From positions 1 to 64,000 of the forward strand of contig JAIRYN010000049.1 in assembly GCA_031267575.1 (NCBI GenBank): 64,000 bases of DNA. The letters are read 5' to 3'. The position numbers and the translations under genes were made by a program. Shown piece after piece: positions 20,455 to 28,101 of the stretch (position 1 is its first letter; each line of letters starts with the position of its first letter). Source of the DNA: Synergistaceae bacterium (lineage in GTDB: Bacteria > Synergistota > Synergistia > Synergistales > Aminobacteriaceae). The notes below the pieces were generated by a model that saw nothing but the letters and a program-made list of their open reading frames with translations, was not told the DNA's origin and searched no databases.

Positions 20455-20901
20455 GTGAAACTCTCTACCGTTACCCGGTATGGTCTTCGTGCTCTTTCCG
20501 AGCTATGCGGGCAGAAAGAGGGGGAAAACAAGCCCGTGGCGGTAGGCGACATCGCGCGAAAACAGGAAATACCGCCGAGTTATCTGGAACAGCTTTTTGT
20601 GAAACTGCGACGGGGGCGTCTCATCAAAAGCGTTCGAGGAGCGCAGGGGGGATATGTTCTCGCCCGCCCCGCGAAAGACATCACTGTGGCGGAGATCATT
20701 AAAGTTTTAGGAGAACCTATCGTCTTCGGAGATTGCCAGACGGACGCCGGGTGCAGACGAAAGACGTCCACCTGTTGTACATACGAGCTTTGGCAGAGGT
20801 TGAAGGAATCGGTGGATGAAATCTTGGAAAACACCACACTGGAGGACATTGCCAGTAAAAACAAAAGGATGCCCACACAGGAGGAGTTTTTCGACGCGTG
20901 A
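20455..20901 (+). CDS. Rrf2-family iron-sulfur transcriptional regulator (IscR-like)
   Basis: The N-terminal winged helix ('LSTVTRYGLRALSELC', 'IPPSYLEQLFVKLRRGRLIK', 'RGAQGGYVLARP') is the Rrf2 signature. Three cysteines at about residues 100-116 ('CQTDAGC', then 'TCC') have IscR-like spacing and can hold a 2Fe-2S cluster. The start is GTG with AAGGAGG upstream. It heads the operon with nifS and nifU, so it most likely senses Fe-S supply and represses the operon when clusters are plentiful. Confidence 0.9.
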   Translation: MKLSTVTRYGLRALSELCGQKEGENKPVAVGDIARKQEIPPSYLEQLFVKLRRGRLIKSVRGAQGGYVLARPAKDITVAEIIKVLGEPIVFGDCQTDAGCRRKTSTCCTYELWQRLKESVDEILENTTLEDIASKNKRMPTQEEFFDA

Positions 20902-20987
20902 TTATCGGTATTGACGAAACTTAGTCGGTATTGACGAAATTTAGAAGGATTTTTTATAGAAAAGTTTCAAGAGGGGGGAGTTGCGCG

Positions 20988-22178
20988 ATGCAAAACGTCT
21001 ATCTCGATTATGCCGCCACGACGCCGACGGACCCAGAGGTTCTGAACGTTATGACGCCCTATTTCACGGAGTTTTTCGGAAATCCGTCTTCCATATATTC
21101 TCTCGCGTCCAAAAGCCGCGCCGCCATAGAAAAGGCTCGTGGTCAGGTGGCGGCGGCTCTGAACGCGCTGCCGGAAGAGATTTTTTTTACCAGCAGCGGC
21201 ACGGAGGCGGACAACTGGACACTGAAGGGAACTTTTGAAAAGCTGCAATCTAAGGGCAACCATATTATCACCACACAGATCGAGCACCACGCCATTCTCC
21301 ACACGGGGGAATATCTCGAAAAAACGAGAAGTGCCAACGTCACATACCTTCCCGTAGACGAGGAAGGGAGTATTCGCATGGCCGACCTCGAAGCCGCTAT
21401 CACAGATAAAACCGTTCTGGTCTCTATCATGTTCGCCAACAACGAGATCGGCACGATTCAGCCCATCAAGGAAATTGGAGCGCTTTGCCGGAGAAAAGGC
21501 GTCCTCTTTCACACAGACGCTGTGCAGGCCGCCGCTCAGGTGGAGATTGACGTCAAAGACCTCTGTATCGACATGATGTCCTTATCCGCTCACAAAATGT
21601 ACGGCCCCAAGGGCACGGGAGCCCTTTATCTGCGCAAGGGCCTGAAACTGGAAAACTTCATTCATGGCGGTGGCCAGGAAAAGGGCAAGCGCGCCAGTAC
21701 GGAAAACATAGCAGGCATCATAGGCATGGGGTTCGCCATCGAGAAAATGAAAGCCCACCTGCCCCAGGAAAAGCCTCGTATCAGCGGCCTGCGTGACCGA
21801 TTGATTGAGGGGGTCTTGAAAACCATCCCTCACGCGAAGCTGAACGGCGCCCGGGGCGAAAAACGTCTGCCGAACAACACGAACTTCAGTTTCATCGGAA
21901 TCGAGGGCGAGACCCTGCTTTTGGACTTGGACTCCAAGGGCATCTCCGCCTCCACGGGAAGCGCCTGTACGTCGGGATCTTTAGACCCCTCTCACGTTCT
22001 GATGGCCATCGGCTTGAAGCACGAACAGGCTCACGGTTCCCTCCGCATGACCCTGGGCCATGGAACCGACGACGGACAGGTGGACTACGTCTTGAGTGTG
22101 CTGCCGGAGATCGTGGCCCACAGACGCGAGATGTCGCCCCTGTGGGAAGACTACCTGAAAAGCCTTGGGGAAAAATGA
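20988..22178 (+). CDS. nifS: Cysteine desulfurase
   Basis: A PLP enzyme that takes sulfur from cysteine for Fe-S cluster assembly. It opens 'VYLDYAATTPTDPEVLNVM', has the PLP-lysine motif 'SLSAHKMYGPKGTGALYL' and the mobile sulfur-carrying Cys in 'STGSACTSGSLDPSHVL'. The ATG at 20988 has GGGGGGAG upstream; the longer frame starts inside a 20-bp tandem duplication (20905-20944) and is unlikely. It is followed after 32 nt by the scaffold gene. IscS/NifS class I type, 396 aa. Confidence 0.93.
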   Translation: MQNVYLDYAATTPTDPEVLNVMTPYFTEFFGNPSSIYSLASKSRAAIEKARGQVAAALNALPEEIFFTSSGTEADNWTLKGTFEKLQSKGNHIITTQIEHHAILHTGEYLEKTRSANVTYLPVDEEGSIRMADLEAAITDKTVLVSIMFANNEIGTIQPIKEIGALCRRKGVLFHTDAVQAAAQVEIDVKDLCIDMMSLSAHKMYGPKGTGALYLRKGLKLENFIHGGGQEKGKRASTENIAGIIGMGFAIEKMKAHLPQEKPRISGLRDRLIEGVLKTIPHAKLNGARGEKRLPNNTNFSFIGIEGETLLLDLDSKGISASTGSACTSGSLDPSHVLMAIGLKHEQAHGSLRMTLGHGTDDGQVDYVLSVLPEIVAHRREMSPLWEDYLKSLGEK

Positions 22179-22210
22179 AAACGCAGCCGTGTGTTAGAGA
22201 GGTGTAGAAA

Positions 22211-22636
22211 ATGGCATACAGCGACAAGGTCATGGACCATTTTAGCAATCCGCGCAACGTGGGAGAAATCGAAAAACCGGACGGAATCGGCGAGGCGGGA
22301 AACCCTAAGTGCGGCGACATCATGAAAATCTATCTGAGGGTGAAGGACAACGTCATCGAAGACGTGAAGTTCAAGACGTTCGGATGCGCTTCGGCTATCG
22401 CCTCCTCCAGCATGGCCACGGAAATGATTAAAGGCAAGACCGTGGACGAGGCGTGGGAGCTGACGAACACCGCCGTGGCGGAGGCTCTTGACGGGTTGCC
22501 TCCCATCAAGATGCACTGTTCTGTGCTGGCGGAGGAGGCTATTCACAAGGCCCTCAACGACTATCGCGCAAAACAAGGACTCGATGTCGTTCCGATTGTG
22601 GAATTCGACCACGATCATGAATTCTGCGCGGTGTAG
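22211..22636 (+). CDS. nifU: Iron-sulfur cluster scaffold protein, NifU/IscU type
   Basis: A 141-residue scaffold on which NifS-derived sulfur and iron are assembled. The three ligand cysteines are in place: 'GNPKCGDIMKIYL', 'KTFGCASAIASSS' and 'IKMHCSVLAEEAI'. It opens 'YSDKVMDHFSNPRNVGEI', standard for the family. The last residues (HDHEFCAV) are His/Cys-rich. It is third in the rrf2-nifS-nifU-tag operon. Confidence 0.93.
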   Translation: MAYSDKVMDHFSNPRNVGEIEKPDGIGEAGNPKCGDIMKIYLRVKDNVIEDVKFKTFGCASAIASSSMATEMIKGKTVDEAWELTNTAVAEALDGLPPIKMHCSVLAEEAIHKALNDYRAKQGLDVVPIVEFDHDHEFCAV

Positions 22637-22644
22637 CGCGGTCG

Positions 22645-23334
22645 ATGGGGAAAAAGACAGGGAAAAAGACGGGAAAAAAGATAGAGAAAAAGACAGGGCA
22701 AAAGACAGGAAAGAAGACAGGAAAGAAGACAGGAAAGAAGACGGGGATGGAGACGGAAGCGACGGAAAAACAACGATGCCCCTGGTGCGGCACGGATGAT
22801 CTGTACGTAAGGTACCATGATGAAGAATGGGGTGTGCCGGTGAAGGACGAAAGGAAACTTTTCGAGTTCATCGTTCTGGAAGGAGCCCAGGCCGGGCTTT
22901 CGTGGATTACGATTCTCAGGCGGCGCGAGAACTATCGCGCCGCTTTCGCCGGCTTTGACGTTCAATCGGTGGCCAAATTTGGCGAGGACGATGTAACCCG
23001 CCTCATGAACGACGCCGGGATCATACGCAACAGAGCAAAAATTGAGAGCGCGGTAAAGAACGCCCGGACATTTTTGAAAGTCGCGGAGGAATACGGCACT
23101 TTTGGCGCGTACCTCTGGGGATTCGTGGATGGAAAGCCCATTGTCAACCGTTGGACAGAGGGAAACCAGATCCCCGCCACTACGCTCTTGGCCGAGAAGA
23201 TCAGCAAGGACATGAAAAAGCGGGGGTTTTCTTTTTTCGGCCCAACTGTTTGTTACGCCCACATGCAGGCCACAGGAATGGTCAATGATCATTTGACGAG
23301 CTGCTTCCGCTACGAGGAATTATTCGGGGATTGA
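22645..23334 (+). CDS. tag: DNA-3-methyladenine glycosylase I with repeat-derived N-terminus
   Basis: Removes 3-methyladenine from alkylated DNA. The catalytic domain starts 'RCPWCGTDDLYVRYHDEEWG' and contains 'EGAQAGLSWITILRRRENYR'. The zinc ligands (Cys pair near the start; 'CYAHMQATGMVNDHLTSCF' near the end) are present. From the ATG at 22645 the protein gains a 34-residue lysine-rich head of GKKT units, encoded by a 12-bp tandem array. The ATG at 22747, just after the array, would give the normal-length enzyme, so the head may be untranslated or recent. It lies 8 nt after nifU. Confidence 0.9.
   Translation: MGKKTGKKTGKKIEKKTGQKTGKKTGKKTGKKTGMETEATEKQRCPWCGTDDLYVRYHDEEWGVPVKDERKLFEFIVLEGAQAGLSWITILRRRENYRAAFAGFDVQSVAKFGEDDVTRLMNDAGIIRNRAKIESAVKNARTFLKVAEEYGTFGAYLWGFVDGKPIVNRWTEGNQIPATTLLAEKISKDMKKRGFSFFGPTVCYAHMQATGMVNDHLTSCFRYEELFGD
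22648..22743 (+). repeat. 12-bp tandem repeat at the 5' end of tag
   Basis: Eight consecutive units related to GGGAAAAAGACA keep the reading frame and encode GKKT repeats. The purine-rich units also resemble ribosome-binding sites. Confidence 0.85.
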
Positions 23335-23501
23335 CCGACCGACGGTCTGGAAGGTCATGTAGGCTTGCTGTGGCCTATTTGTGGTGTCTACCGAGGCAGA
23401 TCTTCGCCCTCCAAGGTGGATCGGGGTCGAGATGCGGGGTCAAGGGGGTCAAGGGGGTCAAGATGGATGATAAGTTCTGCGGGATAACGAAGAATAGACT
23501 G

Positions 23502-23527
23502 AAGGGGCTCATATGAGCCCTCTCTCT
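23502..23527 (+). terminator. Hairpin terminator after the nifS-nifU-tag operon
   Basis: GGGCTCATATGAGCCC (23505-23520) is a perfect palindrome followed by TCTCTCTTT. It lies 170 nt beyond tag and probably ends the operon. Confidence 0.6.
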
Positions 23528-23559
23528 TTGATTACCACGTTCGATGTTTGAAGAGGTTT

Positions 23560-23785
23560 CTTGACATACTCCCACGGCTAAAGCCGTTGGATGAGAATCG
23601 CTTTATTGTAAAGATGACGCGAGGACCTGAGAGAAATTAACCCCAGCCTCTTACAGCCTTTTGGTTCAAGCCTGACGGTATCGTGAGGGTTTTCTTGATA
23701 TATACGGGAGTGTGGGGTATTACAGCCCCGCATGGTTAAGCGTGTCAAAATTAACAATCCAACAATTGTCAGCGTTACTGACTGA
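23560..23785 (-). mobile_element. IS200/IS605 right-end remnant
   Basis: The sequence TTGACATACTCCCACGGCTA, then AAGCCGTTGGATGAG, is the same element end seen at 682 and (inverted) at 37163. A small hairpin CGGCTAAAGCCG sits at the tip. The next 180 bp read on the minus strand like decayed 3' flank of a tnpB-type gene, with stops in every frame. It lies in the 744-bp gap between tag and the TraX gene. Confidence 0.6.
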
Positions 23786-23928
23786 CGAAGGCCTCCATCG
23801 AAGGCCTCCATCGAAGGTCTCCATCGAAGGTCTCCATCGAAGATCTCTATCGAAGGTCTCCATCGAAGATCTCCATTGAAGATCTCTATCGAAGGTCTCC
23901 ATTGAAGATCTCTATCGAAGGTCTCCAT
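23786..23928. repeat. 13-bp tandem array, 11 copies
   Basis: Eleven head-to-tail units of CGAAGGTCTCCAT, with variants CGAAGGCCTCCAT and (C/T)GAAGATCTCTAT in a partly alternating order. There are no spacers, so it is not CRISPR. It borders the IS remnant. A 13-bp unit shifts frame with each copy, so it is not coding. Confidence 0.88.
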
Positions 23929-24078
23929 TCCGAGCAGAGCCCTTGCCTGAATATGCTGGATATGGCAGCGCTTGAATTGCGCACAGTTTATTACAGGTTT
24001 CGTAGGTTTTTTTTGACAGAGAACGCTCTATAGTGAATTGAGATAAAAAACCTGGAACAATCGAGGAGAGCGTTTGAA

Positions 24079-24900
24079 ATGTCTTATGAACTGAAATTCA
24101 TGAACTCGCGTGGCGTAACGGAAATCTTGAAAAAAGGGCTAACAGGCAACGCTGTTAAAATCATCGGCGTCATTTTGATGGTTTTCGACCACCTTTATCA
24201 GATGTTTTGGGTACAAGGCGCACCATACGGGTTCCATTGGCTTGGCAGACCCGTTTTACCGATATTCCTTTTCATGTGCGCGGAGGGTTTTTACCACACG
24301 CGCAGCAGGAAAAAATATTTGTCGCGGCTTTTCATTGGATTTATCGGCATGAATACCGCGAATATGGCGCTGACTTTCACCATGCCCAACGACAAGGTGA
24401 CGCTGATCAACAATGTGTTTGGAACCATGCTATTGACAGCGATTTATCTTTTCTGCATCGAGACGCTGCGCGAGGGCGTCAGGGAAAAACAGGCGAGAAA
24501 AATTGTGGCAGGCGCTCTCCTGATGTTCCTTCACGTTCTTTACTCGCTGATATTTATGATTGCCCTGAACACGCTGACGTGGCAATCGGTCGTCGCTCTT
24601 TCTTTTATCCCCAACCTCATGGCCACCGAAGGCGGGGTTCCCGCAGTCGTTCTAGGGATACTGTTTTATCTATGCAGGGGGAAACGCCTTACGCAAACAC
24701 TTGTTCTTTCCACATTCAGCGCGCTGTCTTTCATAACCAATTCAGGACCTTACAGAGTGCAGTGGATGATGATTTTTGCCTTGATTCCTATTTTGCTCTA
24801 CAATGACAAGCGGGGGATGGGAAATAAAGCCTTTTTTTACGTGTTTTACCCAGCGCACATTTATTTGTTTTATATCATTGCGTGGATTCTCGATAAATAA
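24079..24900 (+). CDS. TraX-family membrane protein
   Basis: A 273-residue polytopic protein. The opening 'ILMVFDHLYQMFW' and 'HWLGRPVLPIFLFMCAEGFY', followed by 'KKYLSRLFIGFIGM', are the TraX family signature; about eight hydrophobic segments follow. F-plasmid TraX acetylates pilin, while chromosomal relatives are acyltransferase-like proteins of unknown target. No conjugation genes are nearby. The ATG has GAGGAGAG upstream. The gene stands alone, bounded by repeats on both sides. Confidence 0.85.
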   Translation: MSYELKFMNSRGVTEILKKGLTGNAVKIIGVILMVFDHLYQMFWVQGAPYGFHWLGRPVLPIFLFMCAEGFYHTRSRKKYLSRLFIGFIGMNTANMALTFTMPNDKVTLINNVFGTMLLTAIYLFCIETLREGVREKQARKIVAGALLMFLHVLYSLIFMIALNTLTWQSVVALSFIPNLMATEGGVPAVVLGILFYLCRGKRLTQTLVLSTFSALSFITNSGPYRVQWMMIFALIPILLYNDKRGMGNKAFFYVFYPAHIYLFYIIAWILDK

Positions 24901-24965
24901 ACACAAGATTGCCCCTTTCCCTGAATAAATCCAAATTGATTTTTATTACAGCGCGGCTCGCCTTG

Positions 24966-25020
24966 ATTCAATAAAAATTCAATAAAAATTCAACAAAAAT
25001 TCAACAAAAATTCAACAAAA
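24966..25020. repeat. 11-bp tandem repeat, five copies
   Basis: Two units ATTCAATAAAA are followed by three units ATTCAACAAAA, ending 2 nt before the stop codon of the minus-strand gene at 25023. Confidence 0.85.
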
Positions 25021-25022
25021 CG

Positions 25023-26753
25023 TCAGCTTTGTTCCGCCTCGCCGCCCCATGTGACGAGGCCCTCTTCGCTTTCTCCATCCAGGTAGACGAAAAAATTTCC
25101 CTTGTAAATACGCACCGCCGGGTGCTCACCCAGCTCGTACTCCGTGTTGTCGAGCCAATTCGAGGCGTAGACATTGTTGGACTGCCCAGCGAAAACGGGA
25201 AGGTAGAGGATATTGTCCGAGTCCATGTCCAAAAAGAAATGTGACCCATAAGAAAGCTCAGGATTGAAGTTGAACTGAGGCGCGCTGAGCTCCACCAGAC
25301 ACCCGCAGTTGTGGATATCGCCGTACTGGATCGGAACGCCGATGGCCGGGTTGCGACTGCCCCACCGCCCCGGCCCCGCCAGAATATACGACGTGCCTTT
25401 CAACTTGTCGTTCAGCGTGCCTACCGCTCGAGCCGCGCCGGAGGGGTCCCATTCGCTCAGGTATTTCAACGGCTCCACGTAGACTAAATAGGGAATGTTC
25501 TTAAGTCGTCCGTTGCTAACCATCCGGTCGCCCTGGAAAACGATTTTCGACATCGGGACGTTGGGAACCGCCACCCGGGACATTTCCTGAAAATGGGTCA
25601 AGGGACGCATTTGAACCAAGCGGAAGTCCTTACTTGTGGTGTCATAGGTGAATTCCATATCCACGGGAAGACCCAGTTGTCCCTCCATCAATTGGATCAA
25701 GTCGCGCGCCAAGTCGAAGAGATACCTCTGCCGCTTGTGGAAGTCGGGAAAGGATACCAGCGGGCGCATCCCCGCCATGGCGGAGGAGACGCTGTAGGGC
25801 AACAGCATATCGCTGTCCTCATCGTAAAACTCGATATACTGATCCAGGTCCTTGTGATTGCCCGCGAAGACGGAAAGCCAGTCTCTGATGAAGCCAGTGC
25901 GGATTTCGCCCTCATTCCGGTCGATGTAGTCGAAAAACTCCTGACTGGAGCCCGCGATTCTTTCAGGTGAGTTACCCGAAGGCCGCAAGGCGGGATTAGT
26001 TAGGTAGAAGCTGCGAGCCGCGCCCCTGTCCACCGCCCGCGTTCCGATGCCGAAACAGATGCACATCAAGCCGTCCTCTTTCTGGATGCGAGGGGAGGGG
26101 CGGCGGAAAATACGCGAAAAGATCGTGCCCGCCAGCTTGGGGTAGTAAATGTTGTGGCGATCTTTGCCCACCATAGATTGTACGATGACCGCCATGGATT
26201 CGTCGCGGTGAACTTTGCCGTGTTTGCGCCGGTACTTTCGGGCGGAGGGGTTGAATGTGGAAAGCCAGACCGCCCGGAGGCATTCCTCCAGCTTCGCGGC
26301 GCGCCACTCTATATCTCGGATGTTGGCGGAAAAAAAGGAGTCGTACTTCCCTGCGAAGGCCAAATCCACGGAGTCCTCCATCAAAGAGCTGGACCGGATG
26401 ACCAGAGGCGGATTTCCAATAGTCTCAAAATCTCGGAGAATGCGCTCTAGATCCCTTTTCAACGCATCGGAAAATGCGCCGGACGCGAAACGCGCTTGCA
26501 CGTTTTCCCAGTTCTCGTCGTCGTACAGCTCTTCCAGGCCATTGGCGCACAGGAAATCCTCGAAGACCTCGGTGGAAACCACATGACTCAAAAAAGGAAG
26601 GTCTACTTTCGCCTTCAGGTCGGATTCCAGCAAACTCCAGTGAGCGTAAGCCAGACCCTTGGCCTTGCCTCCACATTTACCACCGCCCAAAAGCCAGCCA
26701 CGGCTCCGATAATAGTCTTCTCCTTCGTAGCTCAAAAAACCTTCGACGGACAT
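25023..26753 (-). CDS. PEP/pyruvate-binding domain protein
   Basis: A 576-residue protein with the ATP-grasp-like nucleotide domain of PEP synthase and pyruvate phosphate dikinase: 'GGGKCGGKAKGLAYAHWSLL' near the start, 'NPPLVIRSSSLMEDSVDLAF' with 'FAGKYDSFF', and later 'DMEFTYDTTSKDFRLVQMRP', which ends the domain. No phosphohistidine swivel domain or PEP-binding barrel follows; instead there are about 180 residues ('YILAGPGRWGSRNPAIGVPI') found with such stand-alone proteins. It may phosphorylate a partner or act as a regulator. AAGGAGG precedes the ATG. Confidence 0.8.
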   Translation of the reverse strand: MSVEGFLSYEGEDYYRSRGWLLGGGKCGGKAKGLAYAHWSLLESDLKAKVDLPFLSHVVSTEVFEDFLCANGLEELYDDENWENVQARFASGAFSDALKRDLERILRDFETIGNPPLVIRSSSLMEDSVDLAFAGKYDSFFSANIRDIEWRAAKLEECLRAVWLSTFNPSARKYRRKHGKVHRDESMAVIVQSMVGKDRHNIYYPKLAGTIFSRIFRRPSPRIQKEDGLMCICFGIGTRAVDRGAARSFYLTNPALRPSGNSPERIAGSSQEFFDYIDRNEGEIRTGFIRDWLSVFAGNHKDLDQYIEFYDEDSDMLLPYSVSSAMAGMRPLVSFPDFHKRQRYLFDLARDLIQLMEGQLGLPVDMEFTYDTTSKDFRLVQMRPLTHFQEMSRVAVPNVPMSKIVFQGDRMVSNGRLKNIPYLVYVEPLKYLSEWDPSGAARAVGTLNDKLKGTSYILAGPGRWGSRNPAIGVPIQYGDIHNCGCLVELSAPQFNFNPELSYGSHFFLDMDSDNILYLPVFAGQSNNVYASNWLDNTEYELGEHPAVRIYKGNFFVYLDGESEEGLVTWGGEAEQS

Positions 26754-26788
26754 TTATTGAACCTCCTTGATTTAAGAGAACACCGGAA

Positions 26789-26826
26789 AGGCCCTCGACA
26801 CGCGCTCGCGTCAAGGGCCTCTTTTC
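26789..26826. terminator. GC-rich hairpin between two minus-strand genes
   Basis: AGGCCCTCGAC(A)CGCG pairs with CGCGTCAAGGGCCT around a 2-4 nt loop. The T-run (CTTTTC) is on the plus side; on the minus strand only TTTCC follows, so termination of the minus-strand gene at 26882-27802 would be weak. It might act as an attenuator or processing site. Confidence 0.5.
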
Positions 26827-26881
26827 ACATCATCGCGATAAACGTTCAAACTCACGGGGGCGGCGGTATTAATCGCCGGGG

Positions 26882-27802
26882 TTATCGTCCAGCGGCGACC
26901 GTGTCCCATGCACACGGCGGCGAAACGTAACGAGCGCGATCCGACACAGCCTGGACAGCGTCACAGTATCCCCACACGGAAATCACCAAGTCACGGATAG
27001 AAAGTTTGCGGCGTTCCCGAAGTTCGTTCCAGAGGGGGATTGGTAAATATACCCACACGCGGAAAGACGCTCCACCTCCGTTGCCAAAATCCGACAACAC
27101 GAGATATCCACTCAACTTGCTGAATAAAATCACAGGTAGCGCGCTTTGTGACACCATGCGCTGCAAGTCGTCCAGCGAAAAAGAAAGAGACTCCAGCTCC
27201 GCCAATTCCTTGCTTCCCGGCAACGGTGTGAGGGAAAACCATATTTTGGGCGAATGGCTTTGAGCGTCGAACAGGTCTGAAGCCGTCCTCAACCATGTCT
27301 TGATCCGGGCGATCGCCTCAAACTCTCCCCGAAACAGAGCGAAACGTACCGCCCAATAGGTCATGTTCAAAATGCCGTCTTTTTCAATGTTCTGCAAGAA
27401 AACCGGCTCATTTTGGACCACTGTGTCGTCTTTAAAGGCCGGGTGCTCTTTCAACACGCCCCGCAGGATCAACACCGTGGGTAAATGCTCACCGGGAGGC
27501 TGCATCTGAGAAAACAAAGCGTTGCGAATCTGGGAAACCACATTCGGCGTGAGAACCACTCGAGTAGCGTCGTCGACAATCAGAGACTGAGGGCCGTTCT
27601 CGTATAAAAAAACTTCTTGAGGATCCCCTCCGGGTTTTCCCCAGATCCATCGCTCATAGTTGCGCATAAAACAGTGTCCCAGAAGGTAGCGGTTATATGG
27701 CAACAAAAGAACGACTCCACCGGAGATATCGGGAATGCCGTCAGGAAGAGCCGTTTGCGGCAAGCAAGCTATCGTTCCATTGGACATCAATTCAAAAATC
27801 AA
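26882..27802 (-). CDS. Conserved-looking protein of unknown function
   Basis: I do not recognise this family. The protein is soluble (no signal peptide or membrane helix) and about 306 residues if it starts at the TTG at 27802, which has AAGGAGG at ideal spacing. An in-frame ATG lies 12 nt downstream and a longer open frame begins at 27883. Visible features are 'GGVVLLLPYNRYLLGHCFMR', 'FRGEFEAIARIKTWLRTASD' and 'SKLSGYLVLSDFGNGGGASF'. It lies upstream of the PEP-binding protein in the same direction, separated by 128 nt including a hairpin. Confidence 0.65.
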   Translation of the reverse strand: MIFELMSNGTIACLPQTALPDGIPDISGGVVLLLPYNRYLLGHCFMRNYERWIWGKPGGDPQEVFLYENGPQSLIVDDATRVVLTPNVVSQIRNALFSQMQPPGEHLPTVLILRGVLKEHPAFKDDTVVQNEPVFLQNIEKDGILNMTYWAVRFALFRGEFEAIARIKTWLRTASDLFDAQSHSPKIWFSLTPLPGSKELAELESLSFSLDDLQRMVSQSALPVILFSKLSGYLVLSDFGNGGGASFRVWVYLPIPLWNELRERRKLSIRDLVISVWGYCDAVQAVSDRARYVSPPCAWDTVAAGR

Positions 27803-28101
27803 ACCGCTCCCTCCTTTTTGAACACTCTTTTCATGAGCACTACGAAACAGCATTATCTGAACTTCAAACGACGACGCGTCCACTTTTCAAGATTACCACA
27901 ATCGAAGCGTATTTTACACCCTCTGCTTGGGTCTCAGTACCTTTTTATGATTTTTCCTCGAAGATGTACCCAATCAACTTAAAAAACGTTGCGTTGATCA
28001 AAGCTAAACATAACACATTAGTGTTTTTTCACTCTTCTGAACTTTAGGCACTTCACTCGATTCACTTTGGTTTTTCGCTATTCTAACTTTAGGCTCTTTA
28101 T

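Noticed and set aside
23578-23928. 116-codon repetitive protein on the minus strand
   Set aside because: The repeats come from a 13-bp array that is open in more than one frame; no start signal or conservation supports translation.
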